From an uncultured Lachnospiraceae bacterium (lineage in GTDB: Bacteria; Bacillota; Clostridia; Lachnospirales; Lachnospiraceae), in NCBI GenBank assembly GCA_902797705.1, contig CADBTX010000179.1, forward strand, positions 1 through 5,116: a stretch of DNA of 5,116 bases, given 5' to 3'. Shown in pieces: positions 1 through 5,116 of this stretch; within the stretch, counting starts at the first letter, position 1; every line of letters begins with the position of its first letter. The position numbers and the translations under genes were made by a program. The notes under the pieces are model-generated. The model worked only from the letters and a program-made list of their open reading frames with translations, ran no database searches and was not told where the DNA came from.

Positions 1-209
1 AGCACGGCGTCACAGCTCTTTGCGCTCTCTATCGCCTCATCTGTAAGGGGAACTCCGTGGACATCAATGGAGCAGCCGCCCATAAGGATATCCACATAGT
101 CAATATCCAGGCCTTTCTTTCCGGCCACATGATCCAGGACCTTCTTCGCCTCGTTTACAACCTCGGGACCTATGCCGTCCCCACGTATAAGACCGATCTT
201 ATAACTCAT
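1..209 (-). CDS. leuB: 3-isopropylmalate dehydrogenase, N-terminal part (runs off window)
   Basis: LeuB oxidatively decarboxylates 3-isopropylmalate to 2-oxoisocaproate with NAD+, the third step of leucine synthesis, in the cytoplasm. Only 69 codons plus two bases are visible. The protein opens MSYKIGLIRGDGIGPEVV, with the GDGIGPE signature of the isocitrate/isopropylmalate dehydrogenase family at residues 10-16. A GGCSIDVHGVPLTDEA stretch follows at about 44-59, in the position where LeuB proteins carry GG-x-(A/S)-(I/V)D-x-x-G-x-PLP/T. The SIDVHGVPLTDEAI wording favours LeuB over isocitrate, tartrate or homoisocitrate dehydrogenases, but the substrate-specificity region lies beyond the window. 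An Arg precedes GDGIGPE where Pro is commoner. The ATG at 209-207 has a purine-rich AGGGAG ribosome site five bases upstream. A likely terminator sits only about 22 bases before the start, and no clear dedicated promoter is visible. Confidence 0.85.
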   Translation of the reverse strand, partial: MSYKIGLIRGDGIGPEVVNEAKKVLDHVAGKKGLDIDYVDILMGGCSIDVHGVPLTDEAIESAKSCDAV

Positions 210-214
210 TTTTT

Positions 215-220
215 CTCCCT
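215..220 (-). promoter_or_regulatory. Ribosome binding site of leuB
   Basis: AGGGAG lies five bases before the leuB ATG and fixes that start. It falls between the terminator U-tract (235-231) and the start codon, so a transcript ended at the terminator would lack it. Confidence 0.6.
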
Positions 221-230
221 TCGGATTCTG

Positions 231-255
231 AAAAAGGACGTGCAAAGCACGCCCC
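231..255 (-). terminator. Intrinsic terminator after yajC
   Basis: On the minus strand the stem GGGCGTGC (254-247) pairs with GCACGTCC (243-236) through eight base pairs including one G-U. The loop is TTT (246-244), and five T residues (235-231) follow at once. This is the standard rho-independent layout of a GC-rich hairpin plus U-tract. On the plus strand the hairpin is followed by GTATTT, not a T-tract, so it should act only for minus-strand transcription. It begins 12 bases after the yajC stop codon. The short U-tract suggests termination may be incomplete, leaving some read-through into leuB. Confidence 0.72.
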
Positions 256-267
256 GTATTTCAGGCC

Positions 268-603
268 TTATTCTTTTTTCTCACCGCCTGCGTTGTTTCC
301 GGACTTTTCGATCTCCGTGATGGCCGATTTTTTCATGGGGATCCTGCAGTTCTTGTTGCTTCCGAATTCCACGATGACCATATCGTCAGAGATATCGATC
401 ACCATGCCGTAAAAGCCGCTGGTGGTCACCACGTAGTCTCCCACCTCCATGGCGTCCAGCATGGCTTTGATCCTGTCCTGCTCCTTCTTCTGCGGACGTA
501 TGGACAGAAAATAGAAGAATCCGATGATGGCAACGATATAGAGGATCATAACCCCCATTCCGCCAAAACCCGATGATAAACCTGAAGCCGTTAATAAAGT
601 CAT
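268..603 (-). CDS. yajC: Sec translocase accessory subunit YajC
   Basis: YajC is a small single-pass inner-membrane protein that associates with SecD-SecF and the SecYEG channel during protein export. The 111 residues match the usual family length. A glycine-rich N-terminus leads into one transmembrane helix at about 14-34, followed by the family hallmark RPQKKEQ at 36-42. A small cytoplasmic beta domain comes next, with VGDYVVTTSGFYGMV (54-68) corresponding to the conserved GD-x-V-x-T-x-(S/G)G-x-x-G-x-V pattern. The tail is short, charged and Lys/Glu-rich. The ATG at 603 has AGGAG ten bases upstream. The gene lies 89 bases after tgt, has its own promoter and is followed by a terminator. tgt-yajC adjacency is common in bacteria, but secD and secF, often next, are not here. 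Confidence 0.95.
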   Translation of the reverse strand: MTLLTASGLSSGFGGMGVMILYIVAIIGFFYFLSIRPQKKEQDRIKAMLDAMEVGDYVVTTSGFYGMVIDISDDMVIVEFGSNKNCRIPMKKSAITEIEKSGNNAGGEKKE

Positions 604-612
604 TTTCTGATT

Positions 613-619
613 TCTCCTT
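613..619 (-). promoter_or_regulatory. Ribosome binding site of yajC
   Basis: AAGGAGA is a near-consensus Shine-Dalgarno sequence with AGGAG ten bases before the yajC ATG (603-601). It supports this start and is stronger than the sites seen before the other genes in the window. Confidence 0.7.
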
Positions 620-635
620 TTAATATTCCTGAATG

Positions 636-666
636 TTATTACCTATAAAACAAACAAAGGTAATAA
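636..666 (-). repeat. Inverted repeat across the yajC transcription start
   Basis: TTATTACC and GGTAATAA form a perfect 8-base inverted repeat (arms 636-643 and 659-666) with a 15-base A/T-rich centre. On the minus strand the upstream arm overlaps the -10 box at 668-663 and the downstream arm lies in the leader. The predicted start point falls inside the centre, so RNA from this promoter would carry only one arm. That favours a protein-binding operator over an RNA hairpin for that transcript, although read-through RNA from tgt could fold it. No regulator can be named, and in AT-rich DNA chance is possible. Confidence 0.4.
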
Positions 667-691
667 TACAAAAAATACAGGCATTTTTCAA
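663..691 (-). promoter_or_regulatory. Sigma-A-type promoter of yajC
   Basis: The minus strand reads TTGAAA (691-686), a 17-base spacer, then TATTAT (668-663). Each box matches five of six consensus bases and the spacing is optimal. The -35 box starts two bases after the tgt stop codon, in the most AT-rich part of the window. The start point is expected near 655-657, giving a leader of about 50 bases that contains the yajC ribosome site. It would let yajC be transcribed independently of the upstream genes. Confidence 0.65.
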
Positions 692-692
692 G

Positions 693-1820
693 TTAGCTTC
701 CGTTATAGCTCTCGATAAAGCTCTTCCTGAATTCCTCATATCTTTCTTCCTCAATGGCGGACCTTATCTCCTCCATGAGATTATTGTAAAAATAGAGGTT
801 ATGCATCACAGCGAGCCTTAAGCCCAGCATTTCTCCGGACTTAAGGAGATGCCTGATATAAGCCCTGGAGTGATCCCGGCAGACGGGACAGCCGCAGCCC
901 TCCTCTATGGGACGGAGATCCTCTTCAAAAGCGGCGTTCATAAGGTTCAGTTTTCCGTGATGGGTATAAACATGACCGTGCCGCCCGTTTCTGGACGGGT
1001 ATACGCAGTCAAAGAAATCTATTCCCCGGTACACGCTCTCAACGATATTGACGGGAGTTCCCACCCCCATAAGATATGTGGGCCTGTCCTGGGGAAGATG
1101 GGGCACCGTCACATCCAGGATGTGGTACATCTCCTCATGGGTCTCCCCCACAGCCAGTCCGCCGATAGCGTATCCCGCAAGGTTCATTTCACTTATCTCC
1201 TCAGCCTGGGCGATCCTTATATCATCAAATACCGCCCCCTGATTTATCCCGAAAAGAAGCTGGGAGGGGTTAAGGGTGTCTTCAAGGGAATTCAGCCTCT
1301 CCATCTCATCTTTGCAGCGCTTAAGCCACCTGGTGGTACGTTCCACCGACCTCTCCACATAGTCCCTTTCCGCCCTGGCATTCGGGCATTCATCAAAGGC
1401 CATGGCTATGGTGGAGCCTAAATTTGACTGTATCCGCATGGATTCCTCCGGTCCCATGAAGATCTTGCGGCCGTCTATATGGGATCTGAAGGTGACCCCC
1501 TCCTCCTTTATCTTTCTTAATCCGGCCAGGGAAAAAACCTGAAAGCCTCCAGAATCAGTGAGTATGGGTCCATCCCAGTTCATAAAGCGATGCAGCCCAC
1601 CCAGGCGTTTTATCCTCTCATCCCCTGTCCTCACATGGAGATGATAGGTGTTGCAGAGCTCCACCTGTGTCTTAAGAAGCTTTAAGTCAGGTGAAGATAC
1701 CGCTCCCTTAATTGCGGCAACAGTTCCCACATTCATAAATACAGGGGTCTCTATGACCCCGTGTACCGTAGTAAGCCTTCCTCTCTTTGCTCTTCCGTCC
1801 TTCTTTAATAATTCATACAT
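693..1820 (-). CDS. tgt: tRNA-guanine transglycosylase (TGT)
   Basis: TGT exchanges guanine-34 in the anticodon of tRNA Asp, Asn, His and Tyr for preQ1, a step in queuosine synthesis. The 375 residues are full length for the bacterial enzyme, a zinc-bearing TIM barrel. Visible key residues are the general acid/base Asp89 in ILTDSGGFQVFSL, the base-pocket Asp143 in FDEC, Gln194 in GINQGA, GGLAVGE at 220-226, and the nucleophile Asp271 in FFDCVYPSRNGRHG. The zinc ligands are Cys309, Cys311, Cys314 and His340. Cys145 and Val224 match the residues typical of preQ1-using bacterial TGTs; eukaryotic queuine-using enzymes have Val and Gly there. The GINQGA and YPSRNGRHG wording departs from the common GI(V/I)QGG and PTRN(A/G)RNG, and I recall it from Lachnospiraceae. 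ATG at 1820 shares one base with the upstream stop (TGATG), with GGAG ten bases before it. No queA or other queuosine gene is in the window. Confidence 0.97.
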   Translation of the reverse strand: MYELLKKDGRAKRGRLTTVHGVIETPVFMNVGTVAAIKGAVSSPDLKLLKTQVELCNTYHLHVRTGDERIKRLGGLHRFMNWDGPILTDSGGFQVFSLAGLRKIKEEGVTFRSHIDGRKIFMGPEESMRIQSNLGSTIAMAFDECPNARAERDYVERSVERTTRWLKRCKDEMERLNSLEDTLNPSQLLFGINQGAVFDDIRIAQAEEISEMNLAGYAIGGLAVGETHEEMYHILDVTVPHLPQDRPTYLMGVGTPVNIVESVYRGIDFFDCVYPSRNGRHGHVYTHHGKLNLMNAAFEEDLRPIEEGCGCPVCRDHSRAYIRHLLKSGEMLGLRLAVMHNLYFYNNLMEEIRSAIEEERYEEFRKSFIESYNGS

Positions 1821-2818
1821 CAGTCAACAGCTCCGATCTTACTCACATATTCCTCAAGGCAGAGTCCGCTCCTTGTGATCTCCTTTGCGGCAGGTATCCC
1901 CACATAGCGGTAATGCCAGGGCTCAAATTCTATTTCGGTGATCTTCTCCTTCCCAAGAGGATACCTTAAGATAAATCCGTACTCGGCGGAGTGCTCCTTT
2001 AACCACCTTCCCGCCCTTGTATCCGCAAAGCCGGCGTCCAGCATCTTGTAGTCATCGGAGATAAAATCGAAGGCAAGCCCCACCTGGTGTTCACTGGTGC
2101 CCGGAATGGCAATGGTCTGACTCGCCAGATCATAGGCCTCTTCCTCGCTGTATCCCTTCTTCATATACTGCTTCTGCTTCTTCTTAAAGAGTACTTCCTG
2201 CCTCTCATCAGAACGGTAGGGGGAGCAGATCTGTATCACCACCCCGTCCTTTTTCGCACCGTTTACCATGTCAAGAACATAGGGTATCACTCTCACGTCA
2301 CTCTTTATCTGTCCCCTTATGGTCTCCAGCTCGAATTCATAATCATCCGGTATATGATGCTCTTTATTTATGAGGATAAGGGACCAGTCATTCTTATAGC
2401 TTGCTCTCACATAGCCCTTTTTATCGTCATAGACCCTGGCGCTGTCATCTGCCTGGAAATCACTTTCAATAAGCCTTCCGTTTTTCTCTGCAGCGTTCAT
2501 GGCCGCGATAAGGTCCCCCTCCGTAACAAGGGCGTCTCTCTCTCCGCTTTCGGGAGACGCGATGAATTTAAGTTCCTCCACCGCTATATCTCCCTTATCC
2601 GTGCTGATATAGATGGTCTCTTCCTCATCATCAGGCTCCGTGTATTCCACATAGGTAAAACTGGAGGACAGGAAAAGTACCAGAAACACCAGCAGGACCC
2701 CAATGATCTTCCACATGTTATTGTACAGAAACAAAAAGAAATAGTATAACAAAAGATAAATTCCCATTATAGGATATAAAGGGAATTTAAGAAGTATATG
2801 CTTTTCACTTGTGGCCAT
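1820..2818 (-). CDS. Membrane-anchored D-alanyl-D-alanine carboxypeptidase, M15B (VanY/LdcB-like)
   Basis: The family cleaves the terminal D-Ala from peptidoglycan stem peptides (some members act on L,D bonds), using zinc outside the membrane. In this 332-residue form the M15 domain spans about 145-325. It shows the substrate-binding SPYRS at 199-203, PGTSEHQVGLAFD at 239-251 giving zinc ligands His244 and Asp251, and EPWHYRYVG at 299-307 giving catalytic Glu299 and zinc ligand His302. The core therefore looks active. Residues 55-144 are acidic and unrecognised. The start is uncertain. The frame is open to GTG 2860, which overlaps the upstream gene by 14 bases. ATG 2845 lies just after that gene's stop; ATG 2818, used here, has AAGG five bases upstream; ATG 2716 would leave a single signal anchor and 298 residues. 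The longer forms have two hydrophobic segments (about 12-32 and 38-54). The stop overlaps the tgt start, implying translational coupling. Confidence 0.88.
   Translation of the reverse strand: MATSEKHILLKFPLYPIMGIYLLLYYFFLFLYNNMWKIIGVLLVFLVLFLSSSFTYVEYTEPDDEEETIYISTDKGDIAVEELKFIASPESGERDALVTEGDLIAAMNAAEKNGRLIESDFQADDSARVYDDKKGYVRASYKNDWSLILINKEHHIPDDYEFELETIRGQIKSDVRVIPYVLDMVNGAKKDGVVIQICSPYRSDERQEVLFKKKQKQYMKKGYSEEEAYDLASQTIAIPGTSEHQVGLAFDFISDDYKMLDAGFADTRAGRWLKEHSAEYGFILRYPLGKEKITEIEFEPWHYRYVGIPAAKEITRSGLCLEEYVSKIGAVD
2766..2793 (-). promoter_or_regulatory. Possible internal promoter near the peptidase start
   Basis: A perfect TATAAT (2771-2766) lies in an AT-rich patch, with TTCTTA (2793-2788) 16 bases upstream as a weak -35 matching three of six bases. 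Transcription would begin near 2759 and give a leader of about 43 bases before the ATG at 2716, although no Shine-Dalgarno sequence precedes that codon. If the peptidase really starts at 2818 or earlier, the match lies inside its coding region, where codons for a hydrophobic helix could create it by chance. Confidence 0.25.
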
Positions 2819-2823
2819 AAGGG

Positions 2824-2828
2824 CCTTG
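2824..2828 (-). promoter_or_regulatory. Candidate ribosome binding site for the peptidase start at 2818
   Basis: CAAGG sits five bases before ATG 2818. It is a weak site, but it is the only Shine-Dalgarno-like sequence at a usable distance from any of the candidate starts (GTG 2860, ATG 2845, 2818, 2767, 2716), which is why 2818 was chosen. Confidence 0.35.
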
Positions 2829-2846
2829 AAAAATCCTGTCTCCATC

Positions 2847-5116
2847 TCAGGTGCTTTCACTTACGCCAATGATGAGCTGCTGCCGTCCGTTCTCGTTTAC
2901 CAGAGTGGCCTTGAGACAAACCGGCTTCGGCTCTCCGTTTATCAGAAGGCGGTAATTCAAAGTATATGCGTCTCCTCCGCCGATCTTTTCAAAAACCTTC
3001 TCCTTGGTGAATTCTCTTTCGAACATATCAATGTCATCCTTAAAGAGAGCCTTTTTGGAATCTCTTACGGAATCCTCAAAGAAGCTGTCGCCCTCCTTTG
3101 ATACCCCAAGGCTGGAATAATCATTGGTCGCACTGAATTCATAATAATGATCGTTGTAAGGATTAACAGTATAGAAGGCTATATAATCCCCACCTAAGGC
3201 CGTGATCCTTGAGAAGGAGATCCTCTCCTCCTTCAATCTCTCCAGGGACTCCTGCTGTCTCATCTGGACATCCACATTATTGACGCCGATCACGATGTGA
3301 TCCCCTTCCCCGCCTATACGGACAGCCTTCATATTCGCATAGAAGGAATCATTGCCGTCCAAAAGCCTGTAGGTAAAGGTAAAGGCTCCGCTTTCAGCTA
3401 TGGATCTTAAGATATTCTCCTTTGTCAAGGCATCAACAAAGGCTTCCCTGTCCTCCTCATGGAGGAGAGAGAGGGCGTCGTGGCGGCTCTGGTTAAAGAA
3501 ATCCTCTCCCTTACGCTCTATCACCATGTCCCCTGCGGAGTGATCAGGCTTATACTCCACAAACTTCTCCGTATTCAGATCCACATAAAAGAGGTTAAGA
3601 TAGTCTGCGGACAGAGCCTGAGCCACATAAGCAAAGGAAAGATCCGGTTTTTCCTCAGTGATCTCCAGTATTACCACGGAAAGAGCGGTGACATTCCTCA
3701 CTTCATTCACATAAACCCTTCTTATAAGGGCATGGATAAGCTTCCCGCTTCTGGTCTTTTCGTCAATGACAAGCTGCCCGCCGTCCTCAGCACACTGTTT
3801 TATGCCTCTAATAAAAGCGGCTCCCGGAGCGGCGCTGTTTCCGGAATTCATAAGATCGGTGAAGGAATCCCTGATAAAAACAATATGATCGTTAAGGCTC
3901 TTAAAGGATTTATTGCTGCGTATAAGGGTCAGGCCTTTATCCGAAAATTCCAGAACAGCCATGGGCATAGTGTTGAAATAGTCCTTAAACTGTTCCGCAT
4001 CACCTGCAGAAAGAGAAAGATCAAAGAGATTCACCTTTCCGATGGCAGAATAATAAGCGGTCTCTTCAGGGTTCTCAAATCCGATCTCCGTCCCTTCCCT
4101 GTAGCGGCGAAGTATCTCATCCAGGGGGATCGGCTTGCAGTAATGATAGCCCTGCAGTTTTGTACAACCTGCCTCCTTAAGGAATTCTGCCTGTTCCTCG
4201 GTCTCAACACCCTCAGCCACTATATCCATACCGAGACCGATGGCTATCTTTATAAGACCGTTGATTATAGTTCTGCTATTTGGATTATTATCAAACTGAC
4301 GCAGGAACTGCATATCCAGCTTAATGGTGTCAAAGGGAATGGTCTGCAGGATGGCAGGGGACGAATATCCACTCCCGTAATCATCCATCCAGACCCTAAA
4401 GCCCTTATTGTGGAAGCGCTCGATCTGCCTCTTCATGTATTCCATATCATTTCCCACAATGCTCTCGGTAATCTCTATCGTAAGAAGATAAGGATCCAGA
4501 CCCGCAGTCTCCACCCTTCTGCTTATCTCTTCCACGATATCGCAGGATTCAAAGTCGGATCTGGAGATATTGATGGAACAGGGCACCAGATAGAGCCCTT
4601 CTTCCCTCATCCTTCTCATCTTCTCCAGTATGAGATCACATACATGAAGATCCAGCTTGTATATCAGCCTGCTTTCCTCAAGCACGGGAATAAAATCCGC
4701 CGGGGACATAAAGCCCCGGAGAGGATCTGTCCAGCGGGCAAGGGCTTCCTCATCGCACACCCTTCCGTTTGCAGACCTTATAAGAGGCTGGTAATAAACC
4801 GATATCCACCCTTCATTTATCGCTCTGTCCAGATTATCTATTATGTACTGCTTCTTTTCGGTCTCCTCCAGCATTTCATCATTGAAATAGCTGAATACGG
4901 AGGTAAAGCAGTTTTTATTTATGTCGCAGGCCATCTTTGCCCTGTCACAGGCTATGCCGGCTCCAACGCGATCCATGCTGTGAAGGTAGATCCCCACTCT
5001 GACAGGCAGGCTCTTACCATCATTCAGATCCCTGCATTCCTCAAAAATCTGTTTTAATCTGTCCTCCAGATCTATGTCATTTGTATATACCGCAAAGCGG
5101 TCGCCTCCGAAGCGGC
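2847..5116 (-). CDS. c-di-GMP phosphodiesterase: degenerate GGDEF, EAL and three PAS-like modules (5' end outside window)
   Basis: The EAL domain hydrolyses the second messenger c-di-GMP to pGpG. There are 755 visible codons, numbered here from the first complete codon; the frame is open at the window edge and the true start is not seen. Residues 1-64 are the C-terminal part of a GGDEF domain with RFGGDRF at 1-7, where Arg replaces the Glu of GGDEF, so cyclase activity is unlikely. The EAL domain at about 84-339 keeps the expected residues: Glu123 in EALARW, Asn182, Glu217 in ITES, Asp244-Asp245 in DDYGSG, Lys265, Glu301 in AEGVE and Gln321 in LQGYHY. It is therefore probably active. PAS-like modules follow at about 365-486, 493-614 and 635-753, the last two being diverged copies joined by a Glu/Arg-rich helix. 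No membrane segment is visible, suggesting a cytoplasmic location for this part. The stop overlaps or abuts the peptidase start, implying co-expression. Confidence 0.93.
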   Translation of the reverse strand, partial: RFGGDRFAVYTNDIDLEDRLKQIFEECRDLNDGKSLPVRVGIYLHSMDRVGAGIACDRAKMACDINKNCFTSVFSYFNDEMLEETEKKQYIIDNLDRAINEGWISVYYQPLIRSANGRVCDEEALARWTDPLRGFMSPADFIPVLEESRLIYKLDLHVCDLILEKMRRMREEGLYLVPCSINISRSDFESCDIVEEISRRVETAGLDPYLLTIEITESIVGNDMEYMKRQIERFHNKGFRVWMDDYGSGYSSPAILQTIPFDTIKLDMQFLRQFDNNPNSRTIINGLIKIAIGLGMDIVAEGVETEEQAEFLKEAGCTKLQGYHYCKPIPLDEILRRYREGTEIGFENPEETAYYSAIGKVNLFDLSLSAGDAEQFKDYFNTMPMAVLEFSDKGLTLIRSNKSFKSLNDHIVFIRDSFTDLMNSGNSAAPGAAFIRGIKQCAEDGGQLVIDEKTRSGKLIHALIRRVYVNEVRNVTALSVVILEITEEKPDLSFAYVAQALSADYLNLFYVDLNTEKFVEYKPDHSAGDMVIERKGEDFFNQSRHDALSLLHEEDREAFVDALTKENILRSIAESGAFTFTYRLLDGNDSFYANMKAVRIGGEGDHIVIGVNNVDVQMRQQESLERLKEERISFSRITALGGDYIAFYTVNPYNDHYYEFSATNDYSSLGVSKEGDSFFEDSVRDSKKALFKDDIDMFEREFTKEKVFEKIGGGDAYTLNYRLLINGEPKPVCLKATLVNENGRQQLIIGVSEST
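2856..3638 (-). repeat. Tandem PAS-like modules at the C-terminus of the EAL protein
   Basis: Two modules of about 120 residues align along their length. Copy one (3638-3273) contains ADYLNLFYVD, KGEDFF, a later LTKEN, TYRLL and HIVIGV. Copy two (3212-2856) has GDYIAFYTVN, EGDSFF, FTKEK, NYRLL and LIIGV in the same order and spacing. The order of strand-like and helix-like blocks fits a PAS-type ligand or redox sensor. The copies are well diverged, so this is an old protein-level duplication rather than a recent DNA repeat. The fold assignment is by pattern, not by a profile search. Confidence 0.6.
5094..5108 (-). other. Degenerate GGDEF motif (GGDRF)
   Basis: Five codons read Gly-Gly-Asp-Arg-Phe after Arg-Phe, exactly where a diguanylate cyclase has GG(D/E)EF. 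Replacing the metal- and catalysis-associated Glu with Arg normally abolishes cyclase activity. Degenerate GGDEF domains often bind GTP and regulate an attached EAL domain. Whether the rest of the domain can bind nucleotide cannot be judged, because its N-terminal half is outside the window. Confidence 0.75.

Noticed and set aside
210..267. Leucine attenuator or T-box leader for leuB
   Set aside because: The 58-base gap is too short for a T-box, lacks its conserved elements, and has no Leu-codon-rich leader peptide; only a simple terminator is visible.
57..320. 87-codon plus-strand frame across the leuB start, terminator and yajC end
   Set aside because: It crosses two well-supported minus-strand genes and a terminator, and has no recognisable content.
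670..691. AAAAAT...ATTTTT inverted repeat after tgt as a tgt terminator
   Set aside because: The stem is A/T only, with no GC-rich hairpin, and the same bases are better explained as the -35 box and spacer of the yajC promoter.
849..1421. 190-codon plus-strand frame opposite tgt, and a further one at 1048-1242
   Set aside because: Both lie fully inside the conserved tgt gene on the other strand and their translations resemble no protein family; they are shadows.
2087..2749. 220-codon plus-strand frame with hydrophobic stretches opposite the peptidase
   Set aside because: The real gene on the minus strand has all M15B motifs; the hydrophobic runs here are complements of its Lys/Glu-rich codons.
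3459..5057. Open frame of 532 codons on the plus strand, opposite the EAL gene
   Set aside because: It is antisense to a clearly recognisable EAL/PAS protein, its translation has no recognisable domain, and codon composition of the real gene (few sense codons that give stops on the other strand in this frame) can explain the openness.
1..5116. CRISPR array, insertion sequence, tRNA or rRNA gene
   Set aside because: No regularly spaced direct repeats, transposase-like frames, terminal inverted repeats or tRNA-like cloverleaf sequences were seen; genes fill nearly the whole window.

Overview
All supported genes lie on the minus strand, so transcription runs from high to low coordinates. The protein sequences look like a mid-GC Clostridia member, probably Lachnospiraceae. 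Three things suggest this: a TGT close to the form I recall from that family, a VanY-like M15 peptidase of Firmicutes type, and a c-di-GMP protein ending in PAS-like modules of a kind I associate with Butyrivibrio/Roseburia relatives. This placement rests on recalled family resemblance, not on a search.

Layout in the direction of transcription: (1) 5116-2847, a large c-di-GMP turnover protein cut by the window edge. It has the tail of a degenerate GGDEF domain (GGDRF), a complete EAL phosphodiesterase domain and three PAS-like modules, the last two being a diverged tandem duplication. (2) 2818-1820 (frame open back to 2860), a membrane-anchored M15B D-alanyl-D-alanine carboxypeptidase that abuts or overlaps gene 1. 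(3) 1820-693, tgt, overlapping the peptidase stop by one base (TGATG). (4) An 89-base gap holding a good sigma-A-type promoter (TTGAAA-17-TATTAT) with an inverted repeat across the predicted start point. (5) 603-268, yajC. (6) A compact intrinsic terminator at 255-231. (7) 209-1, the first 69 codons of leuB, running off the window.

The first three genes look like one translationally coupled unit joining a second-messenger enzyme, a cell-wall peptidase and a tRNA-modification enzyme. yajC can be read through from tgt but has its own promoter. It is followed by leuB rather than by secD/secF, which often sit near tgt-yajC in other bacteria.

Most of the window is ordinary housekeeping DNA. I found no mobile element, CRISPR array, RNA gene or clear sign of horizontal transfer. 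There is no gene-free stretch over 300 bases. The points most worth checking are the inactive-cyclase/active-phosphodiesterase architecture with C-terminal sensors, the coupling of that gene to the carboxypeptidase, the start of the peptidase (which decides its membrane topology), and the terminator placed just ahead of leuB.
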